Positions 43,370 through 52,896 are shown, counted from the stretch's first letter. The stretch: DNA of 64,000 nucleotides from Geodermatophilus saharensis (GCF_900188205.1 NZ_FZOH01000009.1:170940-234939); one strand, 5' to 3'. Made by a program: numbers and translations. The notes: a model not told the origin generated them from the sequence alone.

Positions 43370-44893
43370 TCACGGTGCCTCGTTGGGATAGCCCTCCTCG
43401 TCCATCCGCCGGATGACGCGGGGGTCGAGCCGTCCCTCCCCGACGGCGGCGTCGACCTCGACGTCGACGACCGCGCCGTGCTCGTGCATCCACCGGTCGG
43501 CACGGGTCTCCGCGGCGACCCCCTGCTCGCTCAGGTGGGCCGCACCGATGGCCCGGCGCCGGAGGGCGTAGGCGACGAGCACGACCGCCCAGGCGAGCAG
43601 GCTCAGCAGGAGCTGCGACCGGGTGCTCTCGCGGACGAGCATCTGCACGAGGATCGCGACGATCGCGGCCGCCGTGAGCAGGGTCAGGACCGGGTAGAAC
43701 CACATCTTCACCCGCAGCCGCTCCGGCGGGATCGTCGGCCGCATCCGCAGCTGGGACAGGGTGATCAGCAGGTAGACGAACAGGATGATCGCGCCGGAGG
43801 AGTTGAGCAGGAACAGGAAGACGGTGTCCGGCGAGACGTAGGCGGCGATCACGCAGAGGAACCCGACGACGCTGGACGCGAGGATGGCCCACGCGGGGAC
43901 ACCCCGCCGGTTGATCGAGAGCAGCCGGCCGGGTGCCTCGTGCCGGGCGGCGAGCACGAACAGCATGCGCGAGGCCGTGTAGAGGCCGGAGTTCAGGCAG
44001 GACAGGACGGCGGTGAGCACCACCGCGTTCATGATCTCGGCCGCGGCCGGGATCCCCATCTCCTCCATCGCCGAGACGTAGGGCGAGTCACCGAGCTCGG
44101 TGGAGTTCCAGGGCAGGATGGTGGCCAGCAGGAAGATGGACCCGACGTAGAAGATCAGGATCCGGAAGACGACGGAGTTCGTGGCGCGGGCGATGCCGCG
44201 CTCCGGCTCGGCGGACTCGGCGGCGGCGATGGTGGCGATCTCGGCCCCGACCATCGAGAAGACCACGATGACGATGCCCGAGACGAGCGTGCCGGCGCCG
44301 TTGGGGAACAGTCCGCCGTGCTCGGTGAGGTTCGAGAAGTCCAGGTCGCGGCCCGGCCAGAGCCCCAGGACGAACAGCGTGCCGAGCGCGATGAACGCGA
44401 TGATCGCGAAGACCTTGACGCCGGCGAACCAGTACTCGAACTCCCCGTAGGAGGCCACGGAGAACAGGTTGGTCGCCGTCATGAGCACCATGAGGACCAG
44501 CGCCAGCCCCCACAGCGGCACGTCGGGCAGCCAGCGCTGCAGGATCGCCGCGCCGGCCACGGCCTCGAAGCCGACCACGATCACCCAGAAGTACCAGTAC
44601 AGCCAGCCCACGCTGAAGCCGGCCCAGCCGCCGAGCGACTGCCGGGCGTAGTCGGCGAACGACCCCGTCGAGGGGTTGGCCACCGCCATCTCCCCGAGCA
44701 TCCGCATGACCATGACGATCAGGACACCGGTCAGGGCGTACGTCAGGAACGCCGCGGGACCGACCTCGCCGATGATCGCGCCCGAGCCGACGAACAGGCC
44801 CGCGCCGATGACACCGCCGATCGCGATCATCGTGAGGTGGCGCTGCTTGAGTCCCTTGTGGAGGTCGCCGCTGTCGGCGGGGCCGTGAGCCAT
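43370..44893 (-). CDS. Amino-acid permease (APC superfamily)
   Basis: A 507-residue, 12-helix proton-coupled amino-acid permease. The amino-terminal LKQRHLTMIAIGGVIGAGLFVGSG is the AAT-family signature that binds the substrate backbone; further conserved pieces are PAAFLTYALTGVLIVMVMRMLGEMA, FSMVGAEIATIAAAESAEP and NSGLYTASRMLF. The C-terminal 45 residues are a soluble extension ending in GRLDPRVIRRMDEEGYPNEAP. ATG start with GAGGGAG upstream. Substrate specificity (GABA, aromatic or other amino acids) cannot be read from the sequence. Confidence 0.9.
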   Translation of the reverse strand: MAHGPADSGDLHKGLKQRHLTMIAIGGVIGAGLFVGSGAIIGEVGPAAFLTYALTGVLIVMVMRMLGEMAVANPSTGSFADYARQSLGGWAGFSVGWLYWYFWVIVVGFEAVAGAAILQRWLPDVPLWGLALVLMVLMTATNLFSVASYGEFEYWFAGVKVFAIIAFIALGTLFVLGLWPGRDLDFSNLTEHGGLFPNGAGTLVSGIVIVVFSMVGAEIATIAAAESAEPERGIARATNSVVFRILIFYVGSIFLLATILPWNSTELGDSPYVSAMEEMGIPAAAEIMNAVVLTAVLSCLNSGLYTASRMLFVLAARHEAPGRLLSINRRGVPAWAILASSVVGFLCVIAAYVSPDTVFLFLLNSSGAIILFVYLLITLSQLRMRPTIPPERLRVKMWFYPVLTLLTAAAIVAILVQMLVRESTRSQLLLSLLAWAVVLVAYALRRRAIGAAHLSEQGVAAETRADRWMHEHGAVVDVEVDAAVGEGRLDPRVIRRMDEEGYPNEAP

Positions 44894-45042
44894 GTCCGCT
44901 CCCTCGTGGCACGACGGGTCGGTGGGGGTCAGGCGTGCCGACAAGGATGGGGCGGCTCCCGGGCTCGCGCCACTGCAGCGACTGCGCACGGTGAGGGTCC
45001 GCGTACGGAGCCGTCCGGCGCGCAGCGGGCAACGGCGGGCCC

Positions 45043-46206
45043 TCAGCGGCGATCCGGGGGGTGCCGGAGCGCCCGGCCCGTGGCCGGGTCGAACACGTGC
45101 GCGCGGGCCGCGTCGACGGTGACCCGCACCGCGTCCCCGGGGCGGACCACCGCCCGCGAGGCGTAGAACGAGTGCAGGGTGCCGCCGGGGGACCCTCCGC
45201 CGAGCGCTCCCCCGCCCGGACCGTCCGGCGGTGCGTCCACCACGACCGCGACCACCTGGTGCCGTCCGGTGTACTCGACGTGGCTCACCACCCCGTCCAG
45301 CGCGACGGTGTCCGGGTCCTGGCCGGCCGCGGCGTCGTGGACGTCCTCGGGACGCAGGCCGAGGAGCACCTCGCGGCCGACGTGGTCGAGCAGCGGGGGC
45401 GGCACCGGCTGCCACAGGGGCAGCGTCCGGGTCCCCACGCGGAACCCGGCCTGTCCCCCGGCGGACACCAGCCGGGCGGGCAGCAGCCCGATCGGCGGGT
45501 CGCCGATGAACCCGGCGACGAACACGTCCACCGGCCGCTCGTACAGCTCCCGGGGCCTGCCCACCTGCACGACGCGGCCCTCGTGCAGCAGCGCGACCCG
45601 GTCGGCGATCACCAGGCCCTCGGCCGGGTCGTGCGTGACGTAGAGCGTGGGGACGCCGAGGGTGCGGACGACGTCGACGATCTGCCGGCGCACCTCGACG
45701 CGCTGCACGGCGTCGAGGTCGCCGAGGGGCTCGTCGAGCAGGAAGACGTCCGGGACCTGCACGAGCGCGCGGCCGATGCCGACCAGCCCGCGCTCCCCGC
45801 CGGACAGCTCGCGCGGCCGGCGGCCCAGCAGGCGGCCGAGCCGCAGCTGCCGGGCCCGGCCGCTGACCCGCTGCTGCACCTCTGCCTCCGGCCGGTGCTG
45901 CACGCGCAAGCCCCACCCGAGGTTGTGCGCCACGTCGAGGAACGGGAGCAGGGCGGAGGACTGGAACACCATGGCCACGTGCCGCTCGGCGGACGGCACC
46001 CGGGTGACCCGGCGGCCCCTGATGAGCACGTCGCCGGAGCGGACCTCGTCGAGCCCCGCGACGGCGCGCAGCAGCGTCGACTTGCCGCTGCCGGACGGGC
46101 CCAGCACCACGAGGAGCTCGCCGTCGGCCGCGAGCAGCGTCACGTCGCGCAGCACCGTCGTGCCGCCGCGGACCACGGTCACACCCTCGACGCCCGTGTC
46201 CGCCAT
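45043..46206 (-). CDS. ABC transporter ATP-binding protein, MalK/UgpC type
   Basis: A 387-residue ATPase: Walker A GPSGSGKST near residue 40, Q-loop MVFQSSALLP, signature LSGGERG (the usual form is LSGGQRQ), Walker B VFLLDEPLGDLD, H-loop VTHDP, and a C-terminal TOBE regulatory domain (LLGLRPEDVHD). MalK-type ATPases power import of sugars or glycerol-3-phosphate. No permease or binding-protein gene is adjacent, so it is an orphan that may serve permeases encoded elsewhere. The start at 46206 is preferred because the ABC fold begins there; upstream sequence is a CCGT tetranucleotide repeat. Confidence 0.87.
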   Translation of the reverse strand: MADTGVEGVTVVRGGTTVLRDVTLLAADGELLVVLGPSGSGKSTLLRAVAGLDEVRSGDVLIRGRRVTRVPSAERHVAMVFQSSALLPFLDVAHNLGWGLRVQHRPEAEVQQRVSGRARQLRLGRLLGRRPRELSGGERGLVGIGRALVQVPDVFLLDEPLGDLDAVQRVEVRRQIVDVVRTLGVPTLYVTHDPAEGLVIADRVALLHEGRVVQVGRPRELYERPVDVFVAGFIGDPPIGLLPARLVSAGGQAGFRVGTRTLPLWQPVPPPLLDHVGREVLLGLRPEDVHDAAAGQDPDTVALDGVVSHVEYTGRHQVVAVVVDAPPDGPGGGALGGGSPGGTLHSFYASRAVVRPGDAVRVTVDAARAHVFDPATGRALRHPPDRR

Positions 46207-46233
46207 CGGCCCCGCCCGCCTCGCCCCGCCCGA

Positions 46234-46273
46234 CCGTCCGTCCGTCCGTCCGTCCGTCCGTCCGTCCGTCCGT
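46234..46273. repeat. Ten perfect CCGT tetranucleotide repeats
   Basis: Forty bases of uninterrupted (CCGT)10, 28 bases upstream of the ABC ATPase start on the minus strand (reads ACGG there). An extended reading frame from a GTG at 46326 would run through the repeat as TDGR units in phase with the ATPase gene; gain or loss of units not divisible by three would change that. Confidence 0.97.
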
Positions 46274-46345
46274 GGAGGGAGTGTGCACCGCGCCGCAGTC
46301 CCTCGCCGTGCCCAGCGGCCCGCCACGAGGAGCAGTGCACGAGGG

Positions 46346-47068
46346 CTACGGGCGCACGCCCTCGATCGTGACCTCGGTGCCGCCGAGCACGGTCTTCCCG
46401 GCCGGTGGGGACTGGAACCCGATCCGCGAGTCGGGGGCCAGGCCGTCGGGCGCGAGCTCCAGGCCGGTGTTCCCGAGGACGGTCGCGGCGCCGGCGACCG
46501 TCTGACCCACGAGGTCCGGCACGACCTCCTGGCGTCGTTCGGACTCCTCGAGGAGCGCCCGGACGCGCATGCTGGTCCACAGGTAACAGAGCATGAACCC
46601 CGCGAGGGACCCGCTGAGCAGGATGGCGAGCGCGACCGCTCCCGCCTGTGGCGTCCCGCCCAGCGGTGCCCGGAGCGCGGCCCCGAGGTCCCGGAGCGCG
46701 GGGACGGCGTGTCCGAGGTTCACCAGCCCCAGCCCGACCACGATCGTCGTCAGCCAGTGCGAGACCTTGATCGGGTCGGCGTTGGCGAGGTAGCGGTCAC
46801 CCGAGGACAGCGGGGCCGACCCGGTGTCCGCCGACGTCCCGGGCAGTGTGACCTGGTCGGACAGCCGCGAGCGCGGCAGGCCGAAGAGGAAGCCGAGGGC
46901 CGAGCCCACCGTGCCGGCGGCCACGAACAGCAGGAACGCGGTGAGACCGATGGCGAGGCGGTCGTGGCCCGCCGCCTGGCCGAACAGGACGCCGAAGCCG
47001 GCCATCGCGGCCAGGAAGGCCCAGGCGGTGAGGGTGACCCACGTGTGGATCTTCGTGCTGGAGTTCAC
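46346..47068 (-). CDS. PASTA-domain membrane protein of unknown function
   Basis: A 240-residue protein with four predicted transmembrane segments (near residues 9-29, 38-62, 103-121 and 144-166) and a C-terminal PASTA domain (VVPDLVGQTVAGAATVLGNTG; SPPAGKTVLGGTEVTI). PASTA domains bind muropeptides or beta-lactam-like ligands in PknB and penicillin-binding proteins, but here there is no kinase or transpeptidase domain. GTG start with GGAGGAGCC upstream. It lies upstream of the ABC ATPase on the same strand, with the CCGT repeat between them. The function is unknown. Confidence 0.78.
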   Translation of the reverse strand: MNSSTKIHTWVTLTAWAFLAAMAGFGVLFGQAAGHDRLAIGLTAFLLFVAAGTVGSALGFLFGLPRSRLSDQVTLPGTSADTGSAPLSSGDRYLANADPIKVSHWLTTIVVGLGLVNLGHAVPALRDLGAALRAPLGGTPQAGAVALAILLSGSLAGFMLCYLWTSMRVRALLEESERRQEVVPDLVGQTVAGAATVLGNTGLELAPDGLAPDSRIGFQSPPAGKTVLGGTEVTIEGVRP

Positions 47069-47297
47069 GGAGGCTCCTCCCGAGCCGCGACGGGGTCAGG
47101 ACGGCGGCCCGTCGGACGGCATCTCTGTCGGGGCGGCGTCATGGCGCCGTCACCGCCGTGCTCTCACCGCCGACGCGTTCCTGTGTCCGGGCCGGCAGCG
47201 GGTGCCGCTCGCCGGTGCCGCGAGCGGGCTGCGGGCCCGATCCTGAGGCCGTGACGACCGTCGTCTCGCTACAGGACCGGCCAGGACGGGGGACCCC

Positions 47298-49151
47298 GTG
47301 ACCGCACGGATCGAGGACCACGGCCTCATCGGCGACCTGCAGACCGCCGCCCTGGTCGACCGCACCGGCACCATCGACTGGCTGTGCCTGCCACGGTTCG
47401 ACTCCCCCGCCTGCTTCGCCGCGCTGCTCGGCGACGAGCGGGCCGGCTCCTGGGTGCTCGCTCCCCGCCGTGGCGGGACCTGCACGCGCCGCCGCTACCG
47501 CGGGGACTCGCTGGTGCTCGAGACGGAGTGGGAGACCCCCGAGGGGACCGTGCGGGTGGTCGACCTCATGCCGCCGCGCGGGCAGGCCCCCGACGTGGTG
47601 CGGATCGTCGAGGGCGTCTCCGGCCGGGTGCCGGTGCGCACGGAGCTCGTGCTGCGCTTCGACTACGGGGCCGTCCCGCCGTGGATCCGCACCGTCGACG
47701 GCGAGCTCGCGGGCGTCGCCGGCCCGGACGCCGTGTGGGTGCGCAGCGAGGTCCCCCTCGAGCACCGTGACGGGACCGTGTGGGCCGACCTGGAGGTGGC
47801 GGCCGGGCAGTCGGTCGCGTTCGTGCTCACCCACGCCCCCTCGCACCTGCCCCGGCCCTGCGCCGCCGACCCGCACCGCGCGCTCCGCGACACCCTCGAC
47901 GCCTGGTCGGACTGGATCGGCGCCTGCGACCACACCGGCGACTGGGAGGACGCCGTCCGCCGGTCCCTGCTCACCCTCAAGGCGCTGACCTACGCACCCA
48001 CCGGCGGCATCCTCGCCGCGGCCACCACCTCGCTGCCCGAGCAGCTCGGCGGGTCGCGCAACTGGGACTACCGCTACTGCTGGCTGCGCGACGCCACCTT
48101 CACCCTGCAGGCCCTGCTGGGCACCGGCTACCTCGCCGAGGCGCGGGACTGGCGGGACTGGCTGCTGCGCGCGGCCGCCGGGGACCCCGCGCAGCTGCGG
48201 ATCGTGTACGCCCTCGACGGGTCGCGGCGGATCCCCGAGGTGGAGGTCCCGTGGCTGGCCGGGTACCAGGGCGCCGCCCCCGTCCGGGTGGGCAACGCCG
48301 CGGCCGGCCAGTTCCAGCTCGACGTGTGGGGCGAGGTCCTCGACGGGCTGCACCTGGCCCGGACCTCCGGGCTGGCCGGGTCCGAGGACGGGTGGGACCT
48401 GCAGCGCGCCCTGCTGGACTTCCTCGAGGGCGCCTGGTCGCAGCCGGACAACGGCCTGTGGGAGGTCCGCGGCCCCCGGCGGCACTTCGTGCACTCGAAG
48501 GTCATGGCCTGGGCGGGGCTCGACCGCGCCGTCCGGGCGGTGGAGGACTTCGGGCTCGACGGGCCGGTCGACCGCTGGCGGCGGTTGCGGCAGGAGATCC
48601 ACGACGACGTCTGCGCCCGGGGGTACGACGCCGACCGCGGCACCTTCACCCAGTTCTACGGCTCCTCGGGGGTCGACGCCGCGCTGCTGCTCCTGCCCCG
48701 GGTCGGCTTCCTGCCCTGGGACGACCCGCGGGTGGTCGGCACCGTCACCACCGTGCAGCGGGAGCTCGACCACGACGGCCTGCTGCTGCGCTACCGCGTC
48801 GACGCCGACGGCGGGGTCGACGGGCTGCCCGGCGACGAGGGGGCGTTCCTCGCCTGCAGCTTCTGGCTGGCCGACGCGCTGGCCGGCATCGATCGCCGCG
48901 CCGAGGCCGAGGCGCTGTTCACCCGGCTGCTGGGCCTGCGCAACGACCTCGGCCTGCTCAGCGAGGAGTACGACGTCGCCGCCGGCCGGCAGGTCGGCAA
49001 CACCCCGCAGGCCTTCAGCCACGTCGGGCTGGTCAACACCGCCCGCCACCTCTCGGGCTCCCGGGCTGCCGCGCGGACCGGCGACCCGCGCACCGGCGGC
49101 AGCCGCGCGGCGCCCGCACCCCCGCCGTCGACCAGGAGGACCGCACCGTGA
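47298..49151 (+). CDS. GH15-family glucosidase (trehalase or glucoamylase-like)
   Basis: A 617-residue glycoside hydrolase family 15 protein. The N-terminal supersandwich begins IEDHGLIGDLQTAALVDRTGTIDWLCLPRFDSPACFAALLG; the (alpha/alpha)6 barrel carries WDYRYCWLRDA (catalytic acid region) and LLSEEYDVAAGRQVGNTPQAFSHVGLV (the Glu base and substrate-binding residues). Actinobacterial members with this N-terminus act as trehalases in mycobacteria, while others hydrolyse glucan chains. GTG start at 47298. With treY/treZ elsewhere in the window, trehalose turnover is a reasonable role (inference). Confidence 0.87.
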   Translation: MTARIEDHGLIGDLQTAALVDRTGTIDWLCLPRFDSPACFAALLGDERAGSWVLAPRRGGTCTRRRYRGDSLVLETEWETPEGTVRVVDLMPPRGQAPDVVRIVEGVSGRVPVRTELVLRFDYGAVPPWIRTVDGELAGVAGPDAVWVRSEVPLEHRDGTVWADLEVAAGQSVAFVLTHAPSHLPRPCAADPHRALRDTLDAWSDWIGACDHTGDWEDAVRRSLLTLKALTYAPTGGILAAATTSLPEQLGGSRNWDYRYCWLRDATFTLQALLGTGYLAEARDWRDWLLRAAAGDPAQLRIVYALDGSRRIPEVEVPWLAGYQGAAPVRVGNAAAGQFQLDVWGEVLDGLHLARTSGLAGSEDGWDLQRALLDFLEGAWSQPDNGLWEVRGPRRHFVHSKVMAWAGLDRAVRAVEDFGLDGPVDRWRRLRQEIHDDVCARGYDADRGTFTQFYGSSGVDAALLLLPRVGFLPWDDPRVVGTVTTVQRELDHDGLLLRYRVDADGGVDGLPGDEGAFLACSFWLADALAGIDRRAEAEALFTRLLGLRNDLGLLSEEYDVAAGRQVGNTPQAFSHVGLVNTARHLSGSRAAARTGDPRTGGSRAAPAPPPSTRRTAP

Positions 49152-49199
49152 CCCGCGCCCCACCCCGGCCGGGACCCACCCGGACGATCGCGCCGCACC

Positions 49200-49205
49200 T
49201 AGCGT
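49200..49205 (+). promoter_or_regulatory. Candidate -10 box of the ThrE-like gene
   Basis: TAGCGT, six bases before the GTG at 49212; a GGAGG sequence overlaps the interval. It is the same hexamer as at 30536-30541 (minus strand) and 27544-27549. Confidence 0.3.
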
Positions 49206-49211
49206 GGAGGC

Positions 49212-50612
49212 GTGCCCAGCTGGCCCCCGCGTCGTCCCCTGCCTCCCGCGCGCCTCCCGGAGCGGGCCTGGCGCGCGATCGCGGGGACCAGCCCACCGAC
49301 CGCGCCGATCGGCCTGCGGGCCCAGGCCAGCCGGATGGACGACCTCGCCGCGCACGCCGCGCTGGGGCTGGCGCTGCGCATCGGGGCGTCGATGCTGGCG
49401 GTCGGGGCGTCGGCGGCCGACGCGACCGCGACCGTGCTGCGGGTGGCCGCCGCCTACGGGCTCACCAGTTGCTCGGTCGACGTCACGTTCACGTCGATCA
49501 CGGTCAGCTACGACCGGGAGAACGCCGTGCCGCTCACCGCGATGCGGGTCGTGAGCAGCAGCCGGCTGGACTACACCCGCCTGCAGGGCGTCACCGACCT
49601 GGCCCGTGCGGTCGGCACCGGCGACCTCGACGTCGAGGAGGCGCACCACCGGCTCGACGCGGTGGTCTCCGCGCCCACCACCTACCGCCGGAGCGTGACC
49701 GCGCTGGGCTGGGCGGGCGTCGCCGCGTGCTTCGGGCTGGTCCTCGGCGGCGGCTGGCGGGAGGCCCTGCTCGCGGCCCTGACCACCGCCCTGGTCGAGC
49801 AGGTGATGCGCGTCCTCGGCCGGCGGAGCCTGCCGCCGTTCTTCCAGCAGGTCGCCGGGGCCGCGCTGGCCACCGGGGTCGCCGTCGTGCTGCTCGTCTG
49901 GGACGTCGACGTCCGGACCTCCCTGGTGGTCGCGGCGGGCATCGTGGTGCTGCTCGCCGGGCTGTCCCTGGTCAGCGCGGCCCAGGACGCGATCAACGGC
50001 TTCCCGGTGACGGCCGTGGCCAGGGCCTTCGAGGTGGTGACCCTGACCGCCGGCATCGTCGTGGGCATCGCCGGCGTCCTGGACCTGGCGCAGCGCGCCG
50101 GGCTCCCGCTGCAGGTCATCGACACCTCCGCCGCGACCTCGTTCACCGTCGCGCTGGCCGCGTCGGCCGGCATCGCCGGGTCCTGGGCCCTGGCCTGCCA
50201 CGCGCGGCCGCGCGCCGTCGCGCTCGCCGCGGCGGCCGGGGCGCTGGCCTGGTCGACGTCGTGGGCGGCGGGCGGGCTGGGCGCCGGACCCCCGCTGGCC
50301 GGCGGCATCGCGGCCGTCGTCCTCGGCTTCTGCGGGGAGGTGCTCACCGGGCGGCTGCGCGTCCCTCCGCAGCTCGTCGCCGTCTGCGGCATCGTGCCGC
50401 TGCTGCCCGGGCTGGCGGTCTACCACGGCCTGTTCGCGATCGTCGTCGAGGCCCGCCTCGAGGAGGGGGCCGCCACCCTCGTGGGGGCCGCCGCCGTCGG
50501 GCTGGCCCTCGCCGCCGGTGTCACGCTGGGCGAGCACCTCGGCCGGCCGCTGCGCGGCGGACGCGACCGCTACGACGAGCGGGTCCGCCGCCGCGCGCTG
50601 ACCACCGACTGA
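49212..50612 (+). CDS. Threonine/serine exporter family (ThrE-like) membrane protein
   Basis: A 466-residue protein with an N-terminal soluble half (DUF1212-like, residues 40-190: LRIGASMLAVGASAADAT; VDVTFTSITVSYDRE; RAVGTGDLDVEEAH) and about ten transmembrane helices in the C-terminal half (ThrE fold), including VAVCGIVPLLPGLAVYHGL. Corynebacterium glutamicum ThrE exports threonine and serine. GTG start with GGAGG directly upstream. It could protect the cell from excess serine produced by the nearby sarcosine-to-serine pathway, but it is transcribed separately, so that link is an inference. Confidence 0.87.
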   Translation: MPSWPPRRPLPPARLPERAWRAIAGTSPPTAPIGLRAQASRMDDLAAHAALGLALRIGASMLAVGASAADATATVLRVAAAYGLTSCSVDVTFTSITVSYDRENAVPLTAMRVVSSSRLDYTRLQGVTDLARAVGTGDLDVEEAHHRLDAVVSAPTTYRRSVTALGWAGVAACFGLVLGGGWREALLAALTTALVEQVMRVLGRRSLPPFFQQVAGAALATGVAVVLLVWDVDVRTSLVVAAGIVVLLAGLSLVSAAQDAINGFPVTAVARAFEVVTLTAGIVVGIAGVLDLAQRAGLPLQVIDTSAATSFTVALAASAGIAGSWALACHARPRAVALAAAAGALAWSTSWAAGGLGAGPPLAGGIAAVVLGFCGEVLTGRLRVPPQLVAVCGIVPLLPGLAVYHGLFAIVVEARLEEGAATLVGAAAVGLALAAGVTLGEHLGRPLRGGRDRYDERVRRRALTTD

Positions 50613-50663
50613 GCCGACCGCACGGACGCCGCCCCGGTCGGGATCGGGTCCCGCCCGCCGGGC

Positions 50664-51512
50664 TCACCGGAAGACGACGGTGCTGTTCCCGTTGAGGAGC
50701 ACCCGCTGCTCGCTGTGCCACCGGACGGCGCGCGACAGCGCCAGCGCCTCGGCGTCCTGGCCGACCGTCGCGAGTGCGCGGGGGTCGTGGGTGTGGTCGA
50801 TGCGGATGACCTCCTGCTCGATGATCGGGCCCTCGTCGAGGTCGGGGGTCACGTAGTGCGCCGTCGCGCCGACCAGCTTCACGCCGCGGTCGAAGGCCTG
50901 GTGGTAGGGCTTGGCGCCCTTGAACCCCGGCAGGAAGGAGTGGTGGATGTTGATCGCCCGGCCGTACAGGGCGGCGCACGTCTCGTCGGAGAGGATCTGC
51001 ATGTAGCGGGCCAGCACGACCAGGTCGGCCCGGTGCTCGTCCACGAGCTCGAGCAGCCGGGCCTCGGCCTCCCGCTTGGTGGCCGGCCTCACGGGCACGT
51101 GGACGAACGGGAGACCGGCGGCCTCCGCCATCGGGCGCAGGTCCTCGTGGTTGGAGACCACCGCGACGAGCTCGGCGCCCAGGCTGCCTGCGCGCCAGCG
51201 GAAGACGAGGTCGTTCAGGCAGTGGCCCAGCTTGGACACCATGACCAGGACGCGCAGCGGCTCGCCACCGGTGATCCGGTGGGCCATGCCGAACTCCTCG
51301 GCGACCGGGCCGAAGTCCGCCGACAGGCGCGCGGCGTCGGCGTCCTCGCTGCAGACGAAGGCGGTGCGCAGGAACAGCTGACCGCGGACGGCGTCGTCGA
51401 ACTGCTGGTGCTCGACGATGTCGCAGCCGTGCTGGAACAGGAACGAGCTGACCGCGTGCACGATGCCCGGGCGTTCCTGGCAGCTGAGCGTGAGGGTGAA
51501 CGGGTGGGACAC
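50664..51512 (-). CDS. purU: Formyltetrahydrofolate deformylase
   Basis: A 282-residue PurU that hydrolyses 10-formyl-tetrahydrofolate to formate and tetrahydrofolate. An N-terminal ACT domain (residues 1-80, TLSCQERPGIVHAVSSFL) precedes the formyltransferase fold with the catalytic NIHHSFLPGFKGA (Asn and His), GATAHYV and LDEGPIIEQ (Asp). GTG start with AGGAGG upstream, 10 bases after the sdaA stop. It recycles the folate loaded with one-carbon units by dimethylglycine and sarcosine demethylation. It is co-transcribed with sdaA and probably controlled by the adjacent GntR regulator. Confidence 0.94.
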   Translation of the reverse strand: MSHPFTLTLSCQERPGIVHAVSSFLFQHGCDIVEHQQFDDAVRGQLFLRTAFVCSEDADAARLSADFGPVAEEFGMAHRITGGEPLRVLVMVSKLGHCLNDLVFRWRAGSLGAELVAVVSNHEDLRPMAEAAGLPFVHVPVRPATKREAEARLLELVDEHRADLVVLARYMQILSDETCAALYGRAINIHHSFLPGFKGAKPYHQAFDRGVKLVGATAHYVTPDLDEGPIIEQEVIRIDHTHDPRALATVGQDAEALALSRAVRWHSEQRVLLNGNSTVVFR

Positions 51513-51522
51513 GGGTGCCTCC

Positions 51523-52896
51523 TCAGCACTCGACGACGTTGAGCGCCAGCCCGCCACGGGCGGTCTCCTTGTACTTGTCCTTCATGTCGGCGCCGGTCTC
51601 GCGCATCGTCTTGATGGCCTTGTCCAGCGGGACGTGGTGCCGTCCGTCCCCGCGCACGGCCATGCGCGCGGCGGTGATGGCCTTGACCGAGCCGACGGCG
51701 TTGCGCTCGATGCAGGGGATCTGGACCAGGCCGCCGACCGGGTCGCAGGTCAGGCCCAGGTTGTGCTCGATGCCGATCTCGGCGGCGTTCTCCACCTGCT
51801 CCGGCGTCCCGCCGAGCACCTCGGCGAGACCCGCGGCGGCCATGGAGCAGGCCGAGCCGACCTCGCCCTGGCAGCCGACCTCGGCACCGGAGATGGAGGC
51901 GTTCTCCTTGAACAGCAGCCCGATCGCGGCGGCGGTGAGCAGGAACCGCACGACGCCGTCCTCGCCGTAGGAGCCGACGAAGTCCCGGTAGTAGTGCAGG
52001 ACGGCGGGCACGATGCCGGCGGCGCCGTTGGTCGGCGCGGTCACCACCCGGCCGCCGGCGGCGTTCTCCTCGTTGACCGCCAGCGCGTAGAGGGTCACCC
52101 ACTCCATGGCGCGGAGCGGGTCGGTCTCGTCCGGGGAGACCTCCAGCTGGGCGCGCAGCGCGGCCGCGCGCCGGCGGACCCTGAGTCCCCCGGGCAGGAC
52201 GCCGGTGGTGCGGGTGCCCCGCTCGACGCACTCCTGCATCACCGACCAGACGTGCAGCAGGCCGGCGCGGACCTCCGCCTCGCTGCGCCAGGCCAGCTCG
52301 TTGGCCAGCACGACGTCGCTGATCCGCAGGCCGGTCTCCCGGGTGCGGGCCAGCAGCTCCTCACCGGTGCGGAACGGGTACCGGACGGGGGTGGCGTCCT
52401 CGACGATCGCCGGGTTGCCGGCGTCGTCCTCGTCGAGGACGAACCCGCCGCCCACCGAGTAGTACTCGCGCCGCTCGACCTCGGCGCCCTCGGCGTCCAG
52501 GGCGCGGAAGAGCATGCCGTTGCTGTGGAAGTCCAGCCGTCTGCGGCGGTGCAGCACGACGTCGTCGGCGACCGAGAAGGCGATGGGCTGCTCGCCGGCC
52601 AGCAGGAGCTCGCCCTCGTGGCGGACGGCCTCGACCCGTGGTCCGGCGGCGACCGGGTCGACCAGGTCGGGCTGCTCCCCCTCGAGGCCGAGGACGACGG
52701 CCTGGACGCTGCCGTGCCCGTGCCCGGTGGCGCCGAGCGACCCGAACAGCTCGCAGCGCACCCCCGCGACCCGTGCCAGCAGGCCCTCGTCGCGGAGCCG
52801 GGAGGCGAAGGTGCAGGCCGCGCGCATGGGGCCGACGGTGTGCGAGCTCGACGGGCCGATGCCGACCGTGAACAGGTCGAAGGCGCTGATGGTCAC
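51523..52896 (-). CDS. sdaA: L-serine ammonia-lyase (single-chain, iron-sulfur)
   Basis: A 457-residue L-serine dehydratase converting serine to pyruvate and ammonia. The N-terminal beta domain has [16 protein letters not shown]; the alpha domain carries the three cysteines that hold the catalytic [4Fe-4S] cluster ([28 protein letters not shown]). GTG start with GAGGGAGG upstream. It is the terminal step of the glycine/serine branch supplied by the glyA-sox operon. A promoter and operator-like motif precede it. Confidence 0.94.
   Translation of the reverse strand: MTISAFDLFTVGIGPSSSHTVGPMRAACTFASRLRDEGLLARVAGVRCELFGSLGATGHGHGSVQAVVLGLEGEQPDLVDPVAAGPRVEAVRHEGELLLAGEQPIAFSVADDVVLHRRRRLDFHSNGMLFRALDAEGAEVERREYYSVGGGFVLDEDDAGNPAIVEDATPVRYPFRTGEELLARTRETGLRISDVVLANELAWRSEAEVRAGLLHVWSVMQECVERGTRTTGVLPGGLRVRRRAAALRAQLEVSPDETDPLRAMEWVTLYALAVNEENAAGGRVVTAPTNGAAGIVPAVLHYYRDFVGSYGEDGVVRFLLTAAAIGLLFKENASISGAEVGCQGEVGSACSMAAAGLAEVLGGTPEQVENAAEIGIEHNLGLTCDPVGGLVQIPCIERNAVGSVKAITAARMAVRGDGRHHVPLDKAIKTMRETGADMKDKYKETARGGLALNVVEC

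Noticed and set aside
46207..46326. Translation of the CCGT repeat as a TDGR-repeat N-terminus of the ABC ATPase
   Set aside because: Not adopted in the annotation because no ribosome-binding site precedes the GTG at 46326 and ABC ATPases begin at about the residue given by 46206. It is kept only as a phase-variation possibility.
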